Made by a program: the position numbers and the translations under genes. DNA of 64,000 nt from Rhabdaerophilum sp. SD176. Its GTDB lineage: Bacteria > Pseudomonadota > Alphaproteobacteria > Rhizobiales > Beijerinckiaceae. The stretch lies in NCBI RefSeq assembly GCF_030143245.1, contig NZ_JARJNS010000001.1:248001-312000 (forward strand). Reading direction: 5' to 3'. The notes under the pieces were generated by a model, which saw only the letters and a list, made by a program, of their open reading frames with translations, was not told where the DNA came from and searched no databases. Shown one piece after another: positions 46,851 through 55,253 of this stretch (the first letter of the stretch is position 1; each line of letters opens with the position of its first letter).

Positions 46851-47654
46851 ATGATGACTGACCCCTCCCGCAAGACGCATTGGTTCGACCTGACCGCACG
46901 GGATTTCGCTGCCCTCGACAAGGATCGCACCATCGCCGTCCTGCCGATCGCGGCTGTCGAGCAGCACGGGCCGCATCTCTCCGTCGGAACCGATTCCCTG
47001 ATCGCGCAAGGCATGTGCGATACGGTGGCCACCCGCCTGCCGGAGAGCCTGAGCGTGCTGTTCCTGCCTGTGCAATGCGTCGGCAAGTCGAACGAGCATC
47101 TGCGCTCACCGGGCACGATCACCATGAGTGCGGAAACGCTGATCCGCGCCTGGACCGAGATCGGCGAAAGCGTGGCCCGGGCCGGCATCCGCAAACTCGT
47201 CATCGTGAATTCGCATGGCGGCAATGTCGAGATTCAGGGCATCGTCGCCCGCGAGTTGCGTGTCCGCTGCCAGATGCTGGTCGCCCAGACCGCCTGGCGC
47301 CGCCTCGGCGTGCCGGAGGGCCTCTTCTCGGATATCGAGAACGCCTATGGCATCCATGGCGGCGATTTCGAAACCTCGGTCATGCTGCATTTTGCGGCGG
47401 CACGCGTCCGCATGGACAAGGCGGAGGATTTCGTGCCGAATTCCATTCGTTATGCCAAGGAATACAAGCAGTTGCGCGTCACGGGCTTCACGTCGATGGC
47501 CTGGATCGCCGAGGATAACCACCCTGAAGGCGTGGCCGGGGAGGCCCATCTCGCCACGGCCGAAAAGGGCGCCCGCGCCGTGGATTTCCAGGTGTCCCGC
47601 TTCATCGAGCTGCTGGAGGATGTCGCGCGGTTCCCGCTGGAGCAGCTGGCGTGA
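46851..47654 (+). CDS. Creatininase-family amidohydrolase
   Basis: 267 residues. Metal-binding and active-site motifs of the family: VEQHGPHLSVGTDS (Glu37, His39, Asp48), VNSHGGN, and HGGDFETS with the second Glu. Creatininase opens the ring of creatinine; other family members (ArfB formamide hydrolases, MftE) cleave amide bonds in pyrimidine, flavin or peptide precursors. No creatine-degradation genes are in the window. The ATG at 46851 follows AGAGG; a second ATG is at 46854. Its TGA overlaps the start of the next gene. Confidence 0.9.
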   Translation: MMTDPSRKTHWFDLTARDFAALDKDRTIAVLPIAAVEQHGPHLSVGTDSLIAQGMCDTVATRLPESLSVLFLPVQCVGKSNEHLRSPGTITMSAETLIRAWTEIGESVARAGIRKLVIVNSHGGNVEIQGIVARELRVRCQMLVAQTAWRRLGVPEGLFSDIENAYGIHGGDFETSVMLHFAAARVRMDKAEDFVPNSIRYAKEYKQLRVTGFTSMAWIAEDNHPEGVAGEAHLATAEKGARAVDFQVSRFIELLEDVARFPLEQLA

Positions 47655-47977
47655 TGAACCTCCTCTTTGTGTGTTCTGCCAACAGGTTACGAAGCCCGAC
47701 AGCAGAACAGGTCTTTTCGGGTTGGCCCGGCATCGAAACGGATTCCGCCGGGCTGCTGAACACGGCCGATATCGTGCTCTCCGCGGAGCAGGTGGAATGG
47801 GCCGACATCATCTTCGTCATGGAGAAGCGCCACCGCACGAAGCTGTCGCAGAAATTCTCGCGGCATCTCAAGGGCAAGCGGGTGATCTGCCTCGACATCC
47901 CCGATGACTATGCCTTCATGCAGCCGGAGCTTGTCGCCGTGCTGGAACGCAAGGTCACGCCCTTCCTGAAGCGCTGA
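47654..47977 (+). CDS. Small LMW-phosphotyrosine-phosphatase-like protein
   Basis: 107 residues, shorter than the usual 150. The P-loop CSANRLRS (Cys7 to Arg13, Cx5RS) is at the N-terminus, followed by VFVMEKRHRTKL and the LDIPDDYAFMQPEL segment. This is the known short variant of the LMW-PTP superfamily often annotated only as a phosphatase-like protein. The general-acid DP loop is reduced to IPDDY. The ATG at 47654 overlaps the creatininase stop. Its link to the catabolic genes is unclear; it may be a passenger. Confidence 0.8.
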   Translation: MNLLFVCSANRLRSPTAEQVFSGWPGIETDSAGLLNTADIVLSAEQVEWADIIFVMEKRHRTKLSQKFSRHLKGKRVICLDIPDDYAFMQPELVAVLERKVTPFLKR

Positions 47978-48004
47978 GCGCCGCTGCGAGACAACCGTAG
48001 TTTT

Positions 48005-48595
48005 TCAGCGAAGCCCGCCGAGCACTGCCCTCACCCGATCCAGATGCGCCTTCCGCGCCTCTTCGCCGACCACGTCGATCCGGTGCAGGGCGAGCCAGAT
48101 CGTCCGGCATTTCGGATGGCACAGAACCCGGATGCCGCTGAGCAGGATCCGTTGCCCGGGCCGCCCCACCAGCCACCACCACCATTTCGGGGATCCGAGG
48201 CTGGTGACCACCGCCAGCAGCCGGATATTCTGCATCAGGCCCCGGATCGGCTGGTTGCCCTCCGGCATGGTGAAGGTCTCGTGCGGGATCAGCACCCGCT
48301 CCAGCCAGCCTTTCAGCATGGCCGGCTGGGCATACCACCAGGTCGGGTAGACAAAGACCAAGCCCTCCGCCGCCTTCACCCGGTCGAGATGCTCGGCCAC
48401 CGGTAGCCGGTTCTCGCCACGCGTGTGGTAGCCGGCCCGCTCCGCCTCGCTCATGACCGGGTTGAACCCTTCGGCATAGAGATCGAGCAGGTCGAGCTCA
48501 TGCCCGGCACCTTGCAAGGCAGCGATCGCCGTGTCGCGCACCGCCTCGGAGAAGCTGCCCTTGCAGGGGTGGCAATAGACGAGAAGTATCTTCAT
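48005..48595 (-). CDS. NAD(P)H-dependent flavodoxin-fold oxidoreductase, copy B
   Basis: 196 residues, the same family and layout as copy A: ILLVYCHPCKGSFSEAVRDTAI, DLYAEGFNPVM, YPTWWYAQPAMLKGWLERVL. By eye about 40 percent identical to copy A. It lies nine bases downstream of FAD oxidase copy B and converges on the other operon with only 27 bases between them. Confidence 0.87.
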   Translation of the reverse strand: MKILLVYCHPCKGSFSEAVRDTAIAALQGAGHELDLLDLYAEGFNPVMSEAERAGYHTRGENRLPVAEHLDRVKAAEGLVFVYPTWWYAQPAMLKGWLERVLIPHETFTMPEGNQPIRGLMQNIRLLAVVTSLGSPKWWWWLVGRPGQRILLSGIRVLCHPKCRTIWLALHRIDVVGEEARKAHLDRVRAVLGGLR

Positions 48596-48603
48596 GTGCG
48601 ATA

Positions 48604-50016
48604 TTAAATCCCAGCTTCAAGGCATTTGAACAAAAAGGTCTTTCCGCTCTTGAAATCATAGCCCGGATCCTCCCAGGCGATCATCTTGCCCGGGTTCAGC
48701 AATCCCTGCGGATCTGCCTCGCGCTTGAAGGCAAGCTGCGTCTCGTCCGTCTGCTTCATCCCGCCTTCCTCCAGCGTGTAGCGATGCGGGTTGAAGATCG
48801 GCGCCCCCATTTCCTCATGGATGGCCATGATCTCTTCCAGCCGCTCCTCGGTGGTGAATCGCACCAGCGGAAGCCCGAAGCAGGTCACCTTGCCGTCGAA
48901 CCGGACGAATTCGAGATGGCAGGGCAGCTCGTCGCCGAACCGTGCATGGATCTTCTCGACCAGTTCGACCTGGTTCGGGAAGGGATAGAGCACCTGCAGA
49001 TAGGTCCAGGCCGGATCCACCCGCAGGGCCCGCAAGGTTGTATGGTTCCAGGAGAGTTCGAAGACAGGCGGCAGGCCCTTTTTCTCGTCCTCGCCGAGCT
49101 GGTCGGATTGCATCAGCAATTCCGCTCCCTTGAACCGACGCATGAAGGCCAGCATCGGCTGCAGCGCGAAATCCGCGACCATGACCATGACCACATGCTT
49201 CTCGCGCGGCAGGAATTTCCGGTGCCGCATGAACGTATCATGCGGGATCGGTGCGGCAACGACGCCGAGCTCCTTGAGCAGCAGACCATCCTGCTCGCCG
49301 AGGAGGTTGGCAAATTCGGTTGCCCGACGCAGATCGTCGAAGCCGATCAGCACATCCACCCAGGGATAGGCGGTCGCCAGCGGCACTTCACATTCCGTGA
49401 TGATGCCGTTGGTGCCATAGGCATGCGCCACCTTGAGCAGATCATCGCCGGATAATTCGAGAATCCGGGGGCTTGCTTCCATCGTAGCCACCTTGAGGCG
49501 GATAATATTGCCGTAATCGCGGAGCCCACCCCACCGGATCGAGCCGACTCCGCCCGATCCGCCCGCAATGAAACCACCAAGTGTCGCGGTGTGGTAGGTT
49601 GACGGGTGCAACCGCAGTTCCTGGCCGGACTTCGCCCGCGTTTCGTGGTCGATCTCCGACAGGATCGCACCCGGGCCGGTGACGACCCGGCCTGGCCCGA
49701 TCGATTGCACGGCCTTCATCGCCGAGAGATCGAGAACGACGCCCCCTGACAACGGCATCGCCTGGCCATAGTTTCCGGTGCCTGTGCCCCGCGGAGTAAC
49801 GGGAATGCCAAGACGATGGCATTCCGACAACACCACGACCAGTTCGTCCTCGTTGGCTGGCTGGACAATGATGTCCCCGACCACCGAGTCGAGCTGCCGC
49901 TTCAGGGGGGGCGAGTACCAGTAGAAGTCTCGGCTCTTCTGCTTGAGGATTGCAGGGTTCTCGTCGATCCGGATGGCGCCCAGCCGGGTCTTGAGGGTGG
50001 CGATGTCGTAGCGCAT
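48604..50016 (-). CDS. FAD-linked oxidase (FAD_binding_4), copy B
   Basis: 470 residues. Same architecture as copy A: KSRDFYWYSPPL, IPVTPRGTGTGNYGQAMPL, HPSTYHTATLGGFIAGGSGGVGSIRWGGL, AYGTNGIITECEVPL, ELSWNHTTLRALR and GLLNPGKM. The shared SRDFxWYSP and SWNHTTL/TWNHTTL motifs set this pair apart from ordinary D-lactate dehydrogenases. AAGGACC precedes the ATG at 50016. It is 21 bases downstream of the amidohydrolase and begins the second half of that operon. Confidence 0.88.
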   Translation of the reverse strand: MRYDIATLKTRLGAIRIDENPAILKQKSRDFYWYSPPLKRQLDSVVGDIIVQPANEDELVVVLSECHRLGIPVTPRGTGTGNYGQAMPLSGGVVLDLSAMKAVQSIGPGRVVTGPGAILSEIDHETRAKSGQELRLHPSTYHTATLGGFIAGGSGGVGSIRWGGLRDYGNIIRLKVATMEASPRILELSGDDLLKVAHAYGTNGIITECEVPLATAYPWVDVLIGFDDLRRATEFANLLGEQDGLLLKELGVVAAPIPHDTFMRHRKFLPREKHVVMVMVADFALQPMLAFMRRFKGAELLMQSDQLGEDEKKGLPPVFELSWNHTTLRALRVDPAWTYLQVLYPFPNQVELVEKIHARFGDELPCHLEFVRFDGKVTCFGLPLVRFTTEERLEEIMAIHEEMGAPIFNPHRYTLEEGGMKQTDETQLAFKREADPQGLLNPGKMIAWEDPGYDFKSGKTFLFKCLEAGI

Positions 50017-50037
50017 GGCTGGTCCTTTGTCTGACGG

Positions 50038-51366
50038 TCAGACCGAGAGAGAGTCGAGCTCGGAATAGGCGGGCGGCCTCTCGGCGAGAAGCTTGCCGTT
50101 CCGGATGACGCGTCTGTCGGCCTGGGGCCGGCAGAGCCATTCGTTCAGCGTTCGCGCCTCGAACAGGACCAGGTCTGCCGCCTGCCCCTCTGAAAAGATA
50201 CCCAAACTGTCGAGACGCATCTGCGCTGCCGGTCGCGTGGTGATTGCCTCGAGCCAGGGCCGAGAGGCATGGTCGAAATGCAGGATCCTTGTCGCTTCAC
50301 GGAAGACCTCGACAGCATCCAGATCACCATAGGCGTAGAAGGGATCGCGCGTGTTGTCGGAAGAAACCATGGTCGAGACACCCGCCGCATCCAGTTCATG
50401 CAGGGGCGCCACACCCCGCCAGCGTGGCGTACGGCCCGATTGCCTGTCCTGGAGATAGAGATTGCACATCGGCAAGGAGACCACGTTCAGGCCGGCCTCG
50501 CCCAGCTTCCCGATCACCCGGGCGCGATCTCCATCGTCCATCAGGGCCAGCGAGCAGCAATGCCCAGCCAGCGCCCGGCCCGTGAAGCGATGGCGGATCA
50601 GCGCATCCGCAATACGCTCGAGGCTTCGAGCATCAGGCGAAGCGCTCTCGTCGACATGGAAATCGAGATCGAACCCCTCTGCCTTTGCCACCTCGATCAT
50701 ACGGTCGAGCGCCGCATCCAGTCTGGCATCGGGCCTCTCGCCGAGGAATGTCACGGCTCCGAGGATGCCGCCAAAACGGCGGATCTGGCGCAGGACGGCC
50801 TCGAATTCGTCAGGAACATCAATGACCGACACGATCGGCATGAGGCAGACCGCCTGGAGCTCGATCCGGCCCCGCCACTCGGCACGGACCTCATCGAAAA
50901 CCGGCCAGGAAATGCCGATCTGCTTGCCGATGGAATCGAGATGGGTGCGGATCGCCCCCGTCCCATGGGCATAGGCGGCCCGCAGCGCGAAGGACATCCG
51001 CGCACGGACATCCCCGGCATCCCAACGCGTCTCGCGATCATGCCCCACCGTTTCGCGGGCCCCGAAGAACGTGCCATCCGGGTTGGGCGAGCGGGCAAAG
51101 ATATGCCCCTTGTCGAGATGCGTATGAATGTCGACAAAAAGCGGCATTGCGAGACGCTGCCCGGCATCGACATGCAGCCGCCCGTCGGCGGGCGCCCGCC
51201 CTTCGACAATGCGCGCGATCTTCCCGCCCTGCAGCAACAGGGCATACGCCTTGAGCCGGTCATCCGGCGCCTGCCCTTCCGGCCTGCCGGCATGAACCAG
51301 GCGCTCCGGCAAGGACAGGTTGTCGAGCCAGAACTCATCCGCCCTTGGCGGCCATTGAAACGTCAC
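50038..51366 (-). CDS. CodA-like amidohydrolase (cytosine/creatinine deaminase superfamily)
   Basis: 442 residues. Metal ligands and signatures: PLFVDIHTHLDKG (His81, His83), FDLDFHVDES, ALAGHCCSLALM and VSSDNTRDPFYAYGDLD, the pattern of cytosine deaminase and N-isopropylammelide amidohydrolases. HVDE is the substrate-binding His-x-x-Glu. It probably deaminates or opens a nitrogen heterocycle; exact substrate unknown. The start is a GTG at 51366. First gene of the minus-strand operon with FAD oxidase B and oxidoreductase B. Confidence 0.9.
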   Translation of the reverse strand: MTFQWPPRADEFWLDNLSLPERLVHAGRPEGQAPDDRLKAYALLLQGGKIARIVEGRAPADGRLHVDAGQRLAMPLFVDIHTHLDKGHIFARSPNPDGTFFGARETVGHDRETRWDAGDVRARMSFALRAAYAHGTGAIRTHLDSIGKQIGISWPVFDEVRAEWRGRIELQAVCLMPIVSVIDVPDEFEAVLRQIRRFGGILGAVTFLGERPDARLDAALDRMIEVAKAEGFDLDFHVDESASPDARSLERIADALIRHRFTGRALAGHCCSLALMDDGDRARVIGKLGEAGLNVVSLPMCNLYLQDRQSGRTPRWRGVAPLHELDAAGVSTMVSSDNTRDPFYAYGDLDAVEVFREATRILHFDHASRPWLEAITTRPAAQMRLDSLGIFSEGQAADLVLFEARTLNEWLCRPQADRRVIRNGKLLAERPPAYSELDSLSV

Positions 51367-51931
51367 GTCAGCACCCCAGCCCTTGATTGACCTCGCCTGT
51401 CTAGCAAAGTCGATTCCAGCGCCTCAGCATATAGCGCATCGACGGATCCAGAGAACGGGTGCATTGGACCGGCCCGTGAAGGCTTGGCCCACCACTCGGC
51501 CCAAGGGCCAGTTTCATTCGTTCAAACAGCGCCGAGATCCGACATTTTGCCGGTATCAGGAGAATTCAGCATGTCGGAGCCATCACAACCAGCCTTTGAC
51601 GGAGCACGGACATGCCAGGGAGCAACTGGCATGAACTGACTTCGACATAGCGTAGCGCGACAACCAGTGCCGGCACCGCAGGAGGTAACGGCACCACCAG
51701 CCCGAGCCACCGGACCGTGCCTTCCCGATCCCACAACAGCGCGACAGTGTCAAGGACAAAATTCCCTTTACAGGTATTTTTTCTTATTCTAGGCTTTGCA
51801 TTGCATCCAGAGCCGCGATCAACTCGCCAACCGTTTCGTCCCGTGGCATGACCCGATCGATCCACCTGACCATGTCTCTCGATGCTCGTCTGATGCGCCG
51901 GGAGTGAACCTGCCCAAGCACGGAAGCCGCC
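51367..51931. other. 565-base spacer between amidohydrolase and Rid gene
   Basis: Large divergent non-coding region. It holds a 22-codon reading frame at 51571-51639 with AGGAGA eight bases upstream, an 8-bp inverted repeat CATGCCAG-N7-CTGGCATG (51611-51633), a GTGCCGGCAC palindrome (51667-51676), and an A/T-rich stretch near 51770-51800. A 49-codon minus-strand frame at 51784-51933 is considered below. No recognisable full gene. Confidence 0.6.
51611..51633. promoter_or_regulatory. 8-bp inverted repeat in the amidohydrolase/Rid spacer
   Basis: CATGCCAG (51611-51618) and CTGGCATG (51626-51633) are exact reverse complements with a seven-base spacer. Candidate operator for the amidohydrolase operon or the Rid gene; the sequence differs from the palindromes of the importer/oxidase spacer. 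Confidence 0.4.
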
Positions 51932-52318
51932 ATGAACCGCAGCCCTGTCAATCCGCCCTCCATCCGCGAGCCCTTTGCCCGATACAGCCACGGCCTGCTG
52001 GTCGAAGCCCCGCAGCGCATGCTCTTCGCCTCGGGGCAGTTGGGGATCGGACCGGATGATACGATCCCTGAGGATGTCGAAGCGCAGGCTGTTCTCTGTT
52101 TCGAGAATATCCGGGCCATTCTCGCTGCCGCAGCGATGGATTTCTCGCATGTTGTCCGCTTTACGGGATTTGTCACGGACAGGGCGCATTTTCCCGTTTA
52201 TGGAGCCGTCAGAAGCCGCTATGTGAGCGGCAACGCCTATGCTTCGACGCTTGTCATCGTCTCCGGCTTCACGCGGCCTGAATTCAAGGTCGAAGTCGAG
52301 GTGACAGCCATCGTCTGA
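51932..52318 (+). CDS. Rid-family (YjgF/YER057c) protein without the catalytic Arg
   Basis: 128 residues. Typical Rid fold: [52 protein letters not shown] and a C-terminal [11 protein letters not shown]. RidA deaminates reactive enamine/imine intermediates and needs Arg105 (E. coli numbering). The aligned residue here is Ser105 in AYASTLVIV, so it belongs to a Rid subgroup without that activity. Its position beside amine- or heterocycle-oxidising genes is notable. GGAAGCCGCC lies before the ATG, a weak Shine-Dalgarno. rimO follows 14 bases downstream. Confidence 0.85.
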   Translation: MNRSPVNPPSIREPFARYSHGLLVEAPQRMLFASGQLGIGPDDTIPEDVEAQAVLCFENIRAILAAAAMDFSHVVRFTGFVTDRAHFPVYGAVRSRYVSGNAYASTLVIVSGFTRPEFKVEVEVTAIV

Positions 52319-52332
52319 CCATCCGGATCCCG

Positions 52333-53655
52333 ATGCCCGAAACCGCTGCCCCCAAGATCTCCTTCGTCTCGCTTGGCTGCCCCAAGGCCCTCGTTGACAG
52401 CGAGCGCATCATCACGAGGTTGCGGGCAGAGGGCTACGAGCTGACCAAGACGCATGCGGGAGCGGATCTCGTCATCGTCAATACATGTGGCTTTCTCGAC
52501 AGTGCAAAGGCCGAAAGCCTCGAAGCCATCGGCAAGGGCCTGTCGGAAAACGGCAAGGTCATCGTGACGGGCTGCATGGGCGCGGAGCCGGAGCAGATCC
52601 GCGAGACATTTCCGGGCGTTGCGGCGATTACTGGCCCCCAGGCCTATGAAAGCGTCATGCAGGCGGTGCATGATGTCGTGCCGCCGCAGCACAATCCCTT
52701 CCTGGATCTCGTCCCCGAACAGGGCATCCGGCTGACGCCCCGCCATTTCGCCTATCTGAAGATTTCGGAAGGCTGCAACAACCGCTGCACCTTCTGCATC
52801 ATCCCCAAGCTGCGCGGCGATCTCGTCTCCCGCCCGCTGGCCGACGTGATGCGCGAGGCCGAGAAGCTGGTGAAGGCCGGCGTGAAGGAAATCCTGGTGA
52901 TCAGCCAGGATACCAGCGCCTATGGAATCGACCTGAAATATGCGCCAAGTCTCTGGCAGGACACGGAATATCGGACCCGTTTTCTCGACTTGGCCAAGGC
53001 GCTCTCGACGCTCGGCGTCTGGGTGCGGATGCACTATGTCTATCCCTATCCGCATGTCGACGAGGTGATCCCGCTGATGGCGGAGGGGCTGATCCTGCCG
53101 TATCTCGACATTCCCTTCCAGCATTCCGCTCCGAATGTCCTGAAGGCGATGCGACGGCCGGCGCATCAGGAAAAGACATTGGCGCGCATCGAGAAATGGC
53201 GCGAGATCTGCCCGGACCTGGCCATCCGCTCGACCTTCATCGTCGGTTTCCCAGGTGAGACCGAGGAGGATTTCGAGGATCTGCTGGCCTTCCTGTCCAA
53301 AGCAAAGCTCGAACGGGTGGGTGCGTTCAAATACGAACCGGTTCGGGGGGCCACGGCCAATGATCTGGGCCTTCCCATGATCGAACCGGAGGTTCAGCAG
53401 CGGCGCTATGACCGGTTCATGGCCCATCAGCAGCCGATTTCGGCGAAGTTGCTGCAGCGTCGTGTCGGCAAGCGGATCAAGGTGATCATCGACGAGGTCG
53501 GCCCCAGTGTTGCGCGCGGTCGCTCGCAATGGGACGCGCCGGATATCGATGGCGCCGTCTACGTTTCGGCGCGTCGGCCGCTCCGCGCCGGCGAGATTGT
53601 GACGGTGAAGATCGAGCGTGCCGATGCCTATGACCTGCACGGGGTCGCGACGTGA
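52333..53655 (+). CDS. rimO: Ribosomal protein S12 methylthiotransferase RimO
   Basis: 440 residues. UPF0004 domain ([44 protein letters not shown]), radical SAM motif [17 protein letters not shown] with the CxxxCxxC cluster, then [21 protein letters not shown] and a C-terminal TRAM domain ([13 protein letters not shown]). It methylthiolates an Asp of ribosomal protein S12. SLGCPKA and RGDLVSRP separate RimO from MiaB. The stop overlaps the next GTG by four bases. Confidence 0.96.
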   Translation: MPETAAPKISFVSLGCPKALVDSERIITRLRAEGYELTKTHAGADLVIVNTCGFLDSAKAESLEAIGKGLSENGKVIVTGCMGAEPEQIRETFPGVAAITGPQAYESVMQAVHDVVPPQHNPFLDLVPEQGIRLTPRHFAYLKISEGCNNRCTFCIIPKLRGDLVSRPLADVMREAEKLVKAGVKEILVISQDTSAYGIDLKYAPSLWQDTEYRTRFLDLAKALSTLGVWVRMHYVYPYPHVDEVIPLMAEGLILPYLDIPFQHSAPNVLKAMRRPAHQEKTLARIEKWREICPDLAIRSTFIVGFPGETEEDFEDLLAFLSKAKLERVGAFKYEPVRGATANDLGLPMIEPEVQQRRYDRFMAHQQPISAKLLQRRVGKRIKVIIDEVGPSVARGRSQWDAPDIDGAVYVSARRPLRAGEIVTVKIERADAYDLHGVAT

Positions 53656-54581
53656 CAGAGGGCCGCGGGGCGGGCGATGCCACCCGCCTGCGTCCGGAAT
53701 GGGTGCTTCTGGCCCTTCTCACCGCAGGCTTTTTCTGGGGTCTCGGCTTCCCGCTCATGAAAATGGTCAGCGCGGATTTCTCCGCCGTGGCACTCGCCTC
53801 GCTGCGCGGGTTGCTCGGCGGCTCCACGCTCATGCTGTGGTTCTTTCTGATGCGGCAGGGCATCCTGCCACGCAGCCGTCAGGAAACGATCGACTGGCTG
53901 GTCCTGGGCGCGCTGAACGGCTGGATCCCGAATGTCCTGACCGCCTTTGCCACGCAATCCCTGCCGGGCGGACAGGCGGCGATGATCCAGGCCTGCGGCC
54001 CGCTGATCACGGCGCTGATGGCGAGCCGGATGTTTTCCGACGAAAGGCTGACACCGTGGCGCCTGGCCGGCATCCTGATCGGCTTCGCAGGGGTCGGGTT
54101 GCTCATCGGCCCTCGGCTCGCCGGCAGCGGCGGTACGCCAGCAGCCGCGCTGGCGATGCTCGGTGTGGCCTGCTGCTATGCCTCCGGGAATGTCTATGTC
54201 CGCCGTTTGCCCGTAGCGGATCCGCGTAGACTGGCGCTTGGCCAGCAGGTCATCTCCGGCATCGCCGCCACGCTGATCGCGATGGTCCTGGTGGGGCCTT
54301 CGGGCTACGCGCCCTTCACGCAGCACGCGGCCCCTGTTCTCGCGCTCGGCATTCTCTGCACCGCCGTGCCGATCGTCATCTTCATGTTCATCCTGCGCGC
54401 CGCGGGCCCCACAAAGGCGGCCCTGACCGGCTATGTCATGCCGGTCTGGGCGGTGACCCTGTCGGCGTTGCTGCTGGGCGAGGCGATCGGCCTGCGCGAG
54501 GCCGTGGCCGGGATCGTCATTCTCGCCGGCGTGTGGATCGTGGCCCGGGCGCGCACCGCGAATCGCCGGTCCGCTGGCTGA
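53652..54581 (+). CDS. EamA/DMT-family transporter
   Basis: 309 residues with ten hydrophobic segments in two EamA repeats ([20 protein letters not shown] at the start, [30 protein letters not shown] in the second). The GTG start at 53652 overlaps the rimO stop (GTGA). Substrate not predictable. Only distantly similar to the exporter downstream of eno. Confidence 0.85.
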   Translation: MTEGRGAGDATRLRPEWVLLALLTAGFFWGLGFPLMKMVSADFSAVALASLRGLLGGSTLMLWFFLMRQGILPRSRQETIDWLVLGALNGWIPNVLTAFATQSLPGGQAAMIQACGPLITALMASRMFSDERLTPWRLAGILIGFAGVGLLIGPRLAGSGGTPAAALAMLGVACCYASGNVYVRRLPVADPRRLALGQQVISGIAATLIAMVLVGPSGYAPFTQHAAPVLALGILCTAVPIVIFMFILRAAGPTKAALTGYVMPVWAVTLSALLLGEAIGLREAVAGIVILAGVWIVARARTANRRSAG

Positions 54582-54621
54582 CCGGGCCAATCCGACGGCT
54601 TCTGCGCCTGCATGGCAGGCC

Positions 54622-54680
54622 GGCCGGGCCCCGGGTGATACCGTCTGGCGGCACCCGGGCAGGCCCGATCCGGCCCGGCC
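54622..54680. terminator. Nested GC-rich stems between convergent genes
   Basis: GGCCGGGCC (54622-54630) pairs with GGCCCGGCC (54672-54680), and CCCGGGTG (54630-54637) pairs with CACCCGGG (54652-54659). The two stems nest in the gap between the DMT exporter and ohr, which converge. Very stable structure, probably a bidirectional terminator, though no T-run follows. Confidence 0.5.
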
Positions 54681-54688
54681 AGCAGAGG

Positions 54689-55111
54689 TCAGACGATGCT
54701 GAGGCGCACGTCGAGACTGCCCTTGGTGGCGTGGCTGTAGGGGCAGACGACATGCGCCTTGGCGACAAGGTCTTCCGCGACGGCGCGCTCGACCCCCGGG
54801 ATCGCAACGGCCAGCCCCACATCGATGCCGAAGCCCTGCCCGTCATCCCTTGGGCCGATACCGACAGTGGCGGTCACTGCGGTGTCCGGCGAGATTGCGA
54901 CCTTTTCTTTCCCGGCGACGAATTTCAACGCACCGAGAAAGCAGGCGGAATAGCCCGCCGCGAAAAGCTGCTCCGGATTCGTGCCCGGCGCGCCATCGCC
55001 ACCAAGCGCCTTCGGCGTGGTCAGCGTCACAGCCAGAGCGCCATCTTCGCTGCGGGCAGACCCGGAACGACCGCCGGTTGCAGTGGCGCGGGTGGTGTAG
55101 AGGATGTTCAT
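54689..55111 (-). CDS. ohr: Organic hydroperoxide resistance protein Ohr
   Basis: 140 residues. Thiol peroxidase of the Ohr/OsmC family with the two catalytic cysteines in GYSACFLGALKF (Cys57) and VVCPYSHATKGSLDV (Cys123), plus the early Arg/Gly motif GRSGSARSEDGALAV. Reduces organic and lipid hydroperoxides using dihydrolipoamide. AGGAG precedes the ATG at 55111. Divergent from its repressor ohrR. Confidence 0.95.
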   Translation of the reverse strand: MNILYTTRATATGGRSGSARSEDGALAVTLTTPKALGGDGAPGTNPEQLFAAGYSACFLGALKFVAGKEKVAISPDTAVTATVGIGPRDDGQGFGIDVGLAVAIPGVERAVAEDLVAKAHVVCPYSHATKGSLDVRLSIV

Positions 55112-55155
55112 GGATGATCTCCTGGGTTGATGATCCGGGTGTAGCGGATATTTAA

Positions 55156-55183
55156 ATTGTGCACAATCTAATTGAGCGCAATT
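55156..55183. promoter_or_regulatory. Putative OhrR operator, two adjacent dyads
   Basis: ATTGTGCACAAT (55156-55167) is a perfect palindrome and AATTGAGCGCAATT (55170-55183) an imperfect one, placed side by side in the ohr/ohrR divergent promoter. A/T-flanked ATTG-type dyads are the recognised shape of OhrR boxes in proteobacteria. Confidence 0.75.
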
Positions 55184-55253
55184 GACTTCACAACCCTGTG
55201 AAGAAGCCATCCGGTGTTTGACAAGCGCCCTTCCGGGCAGAGAGGGTAGTCCG

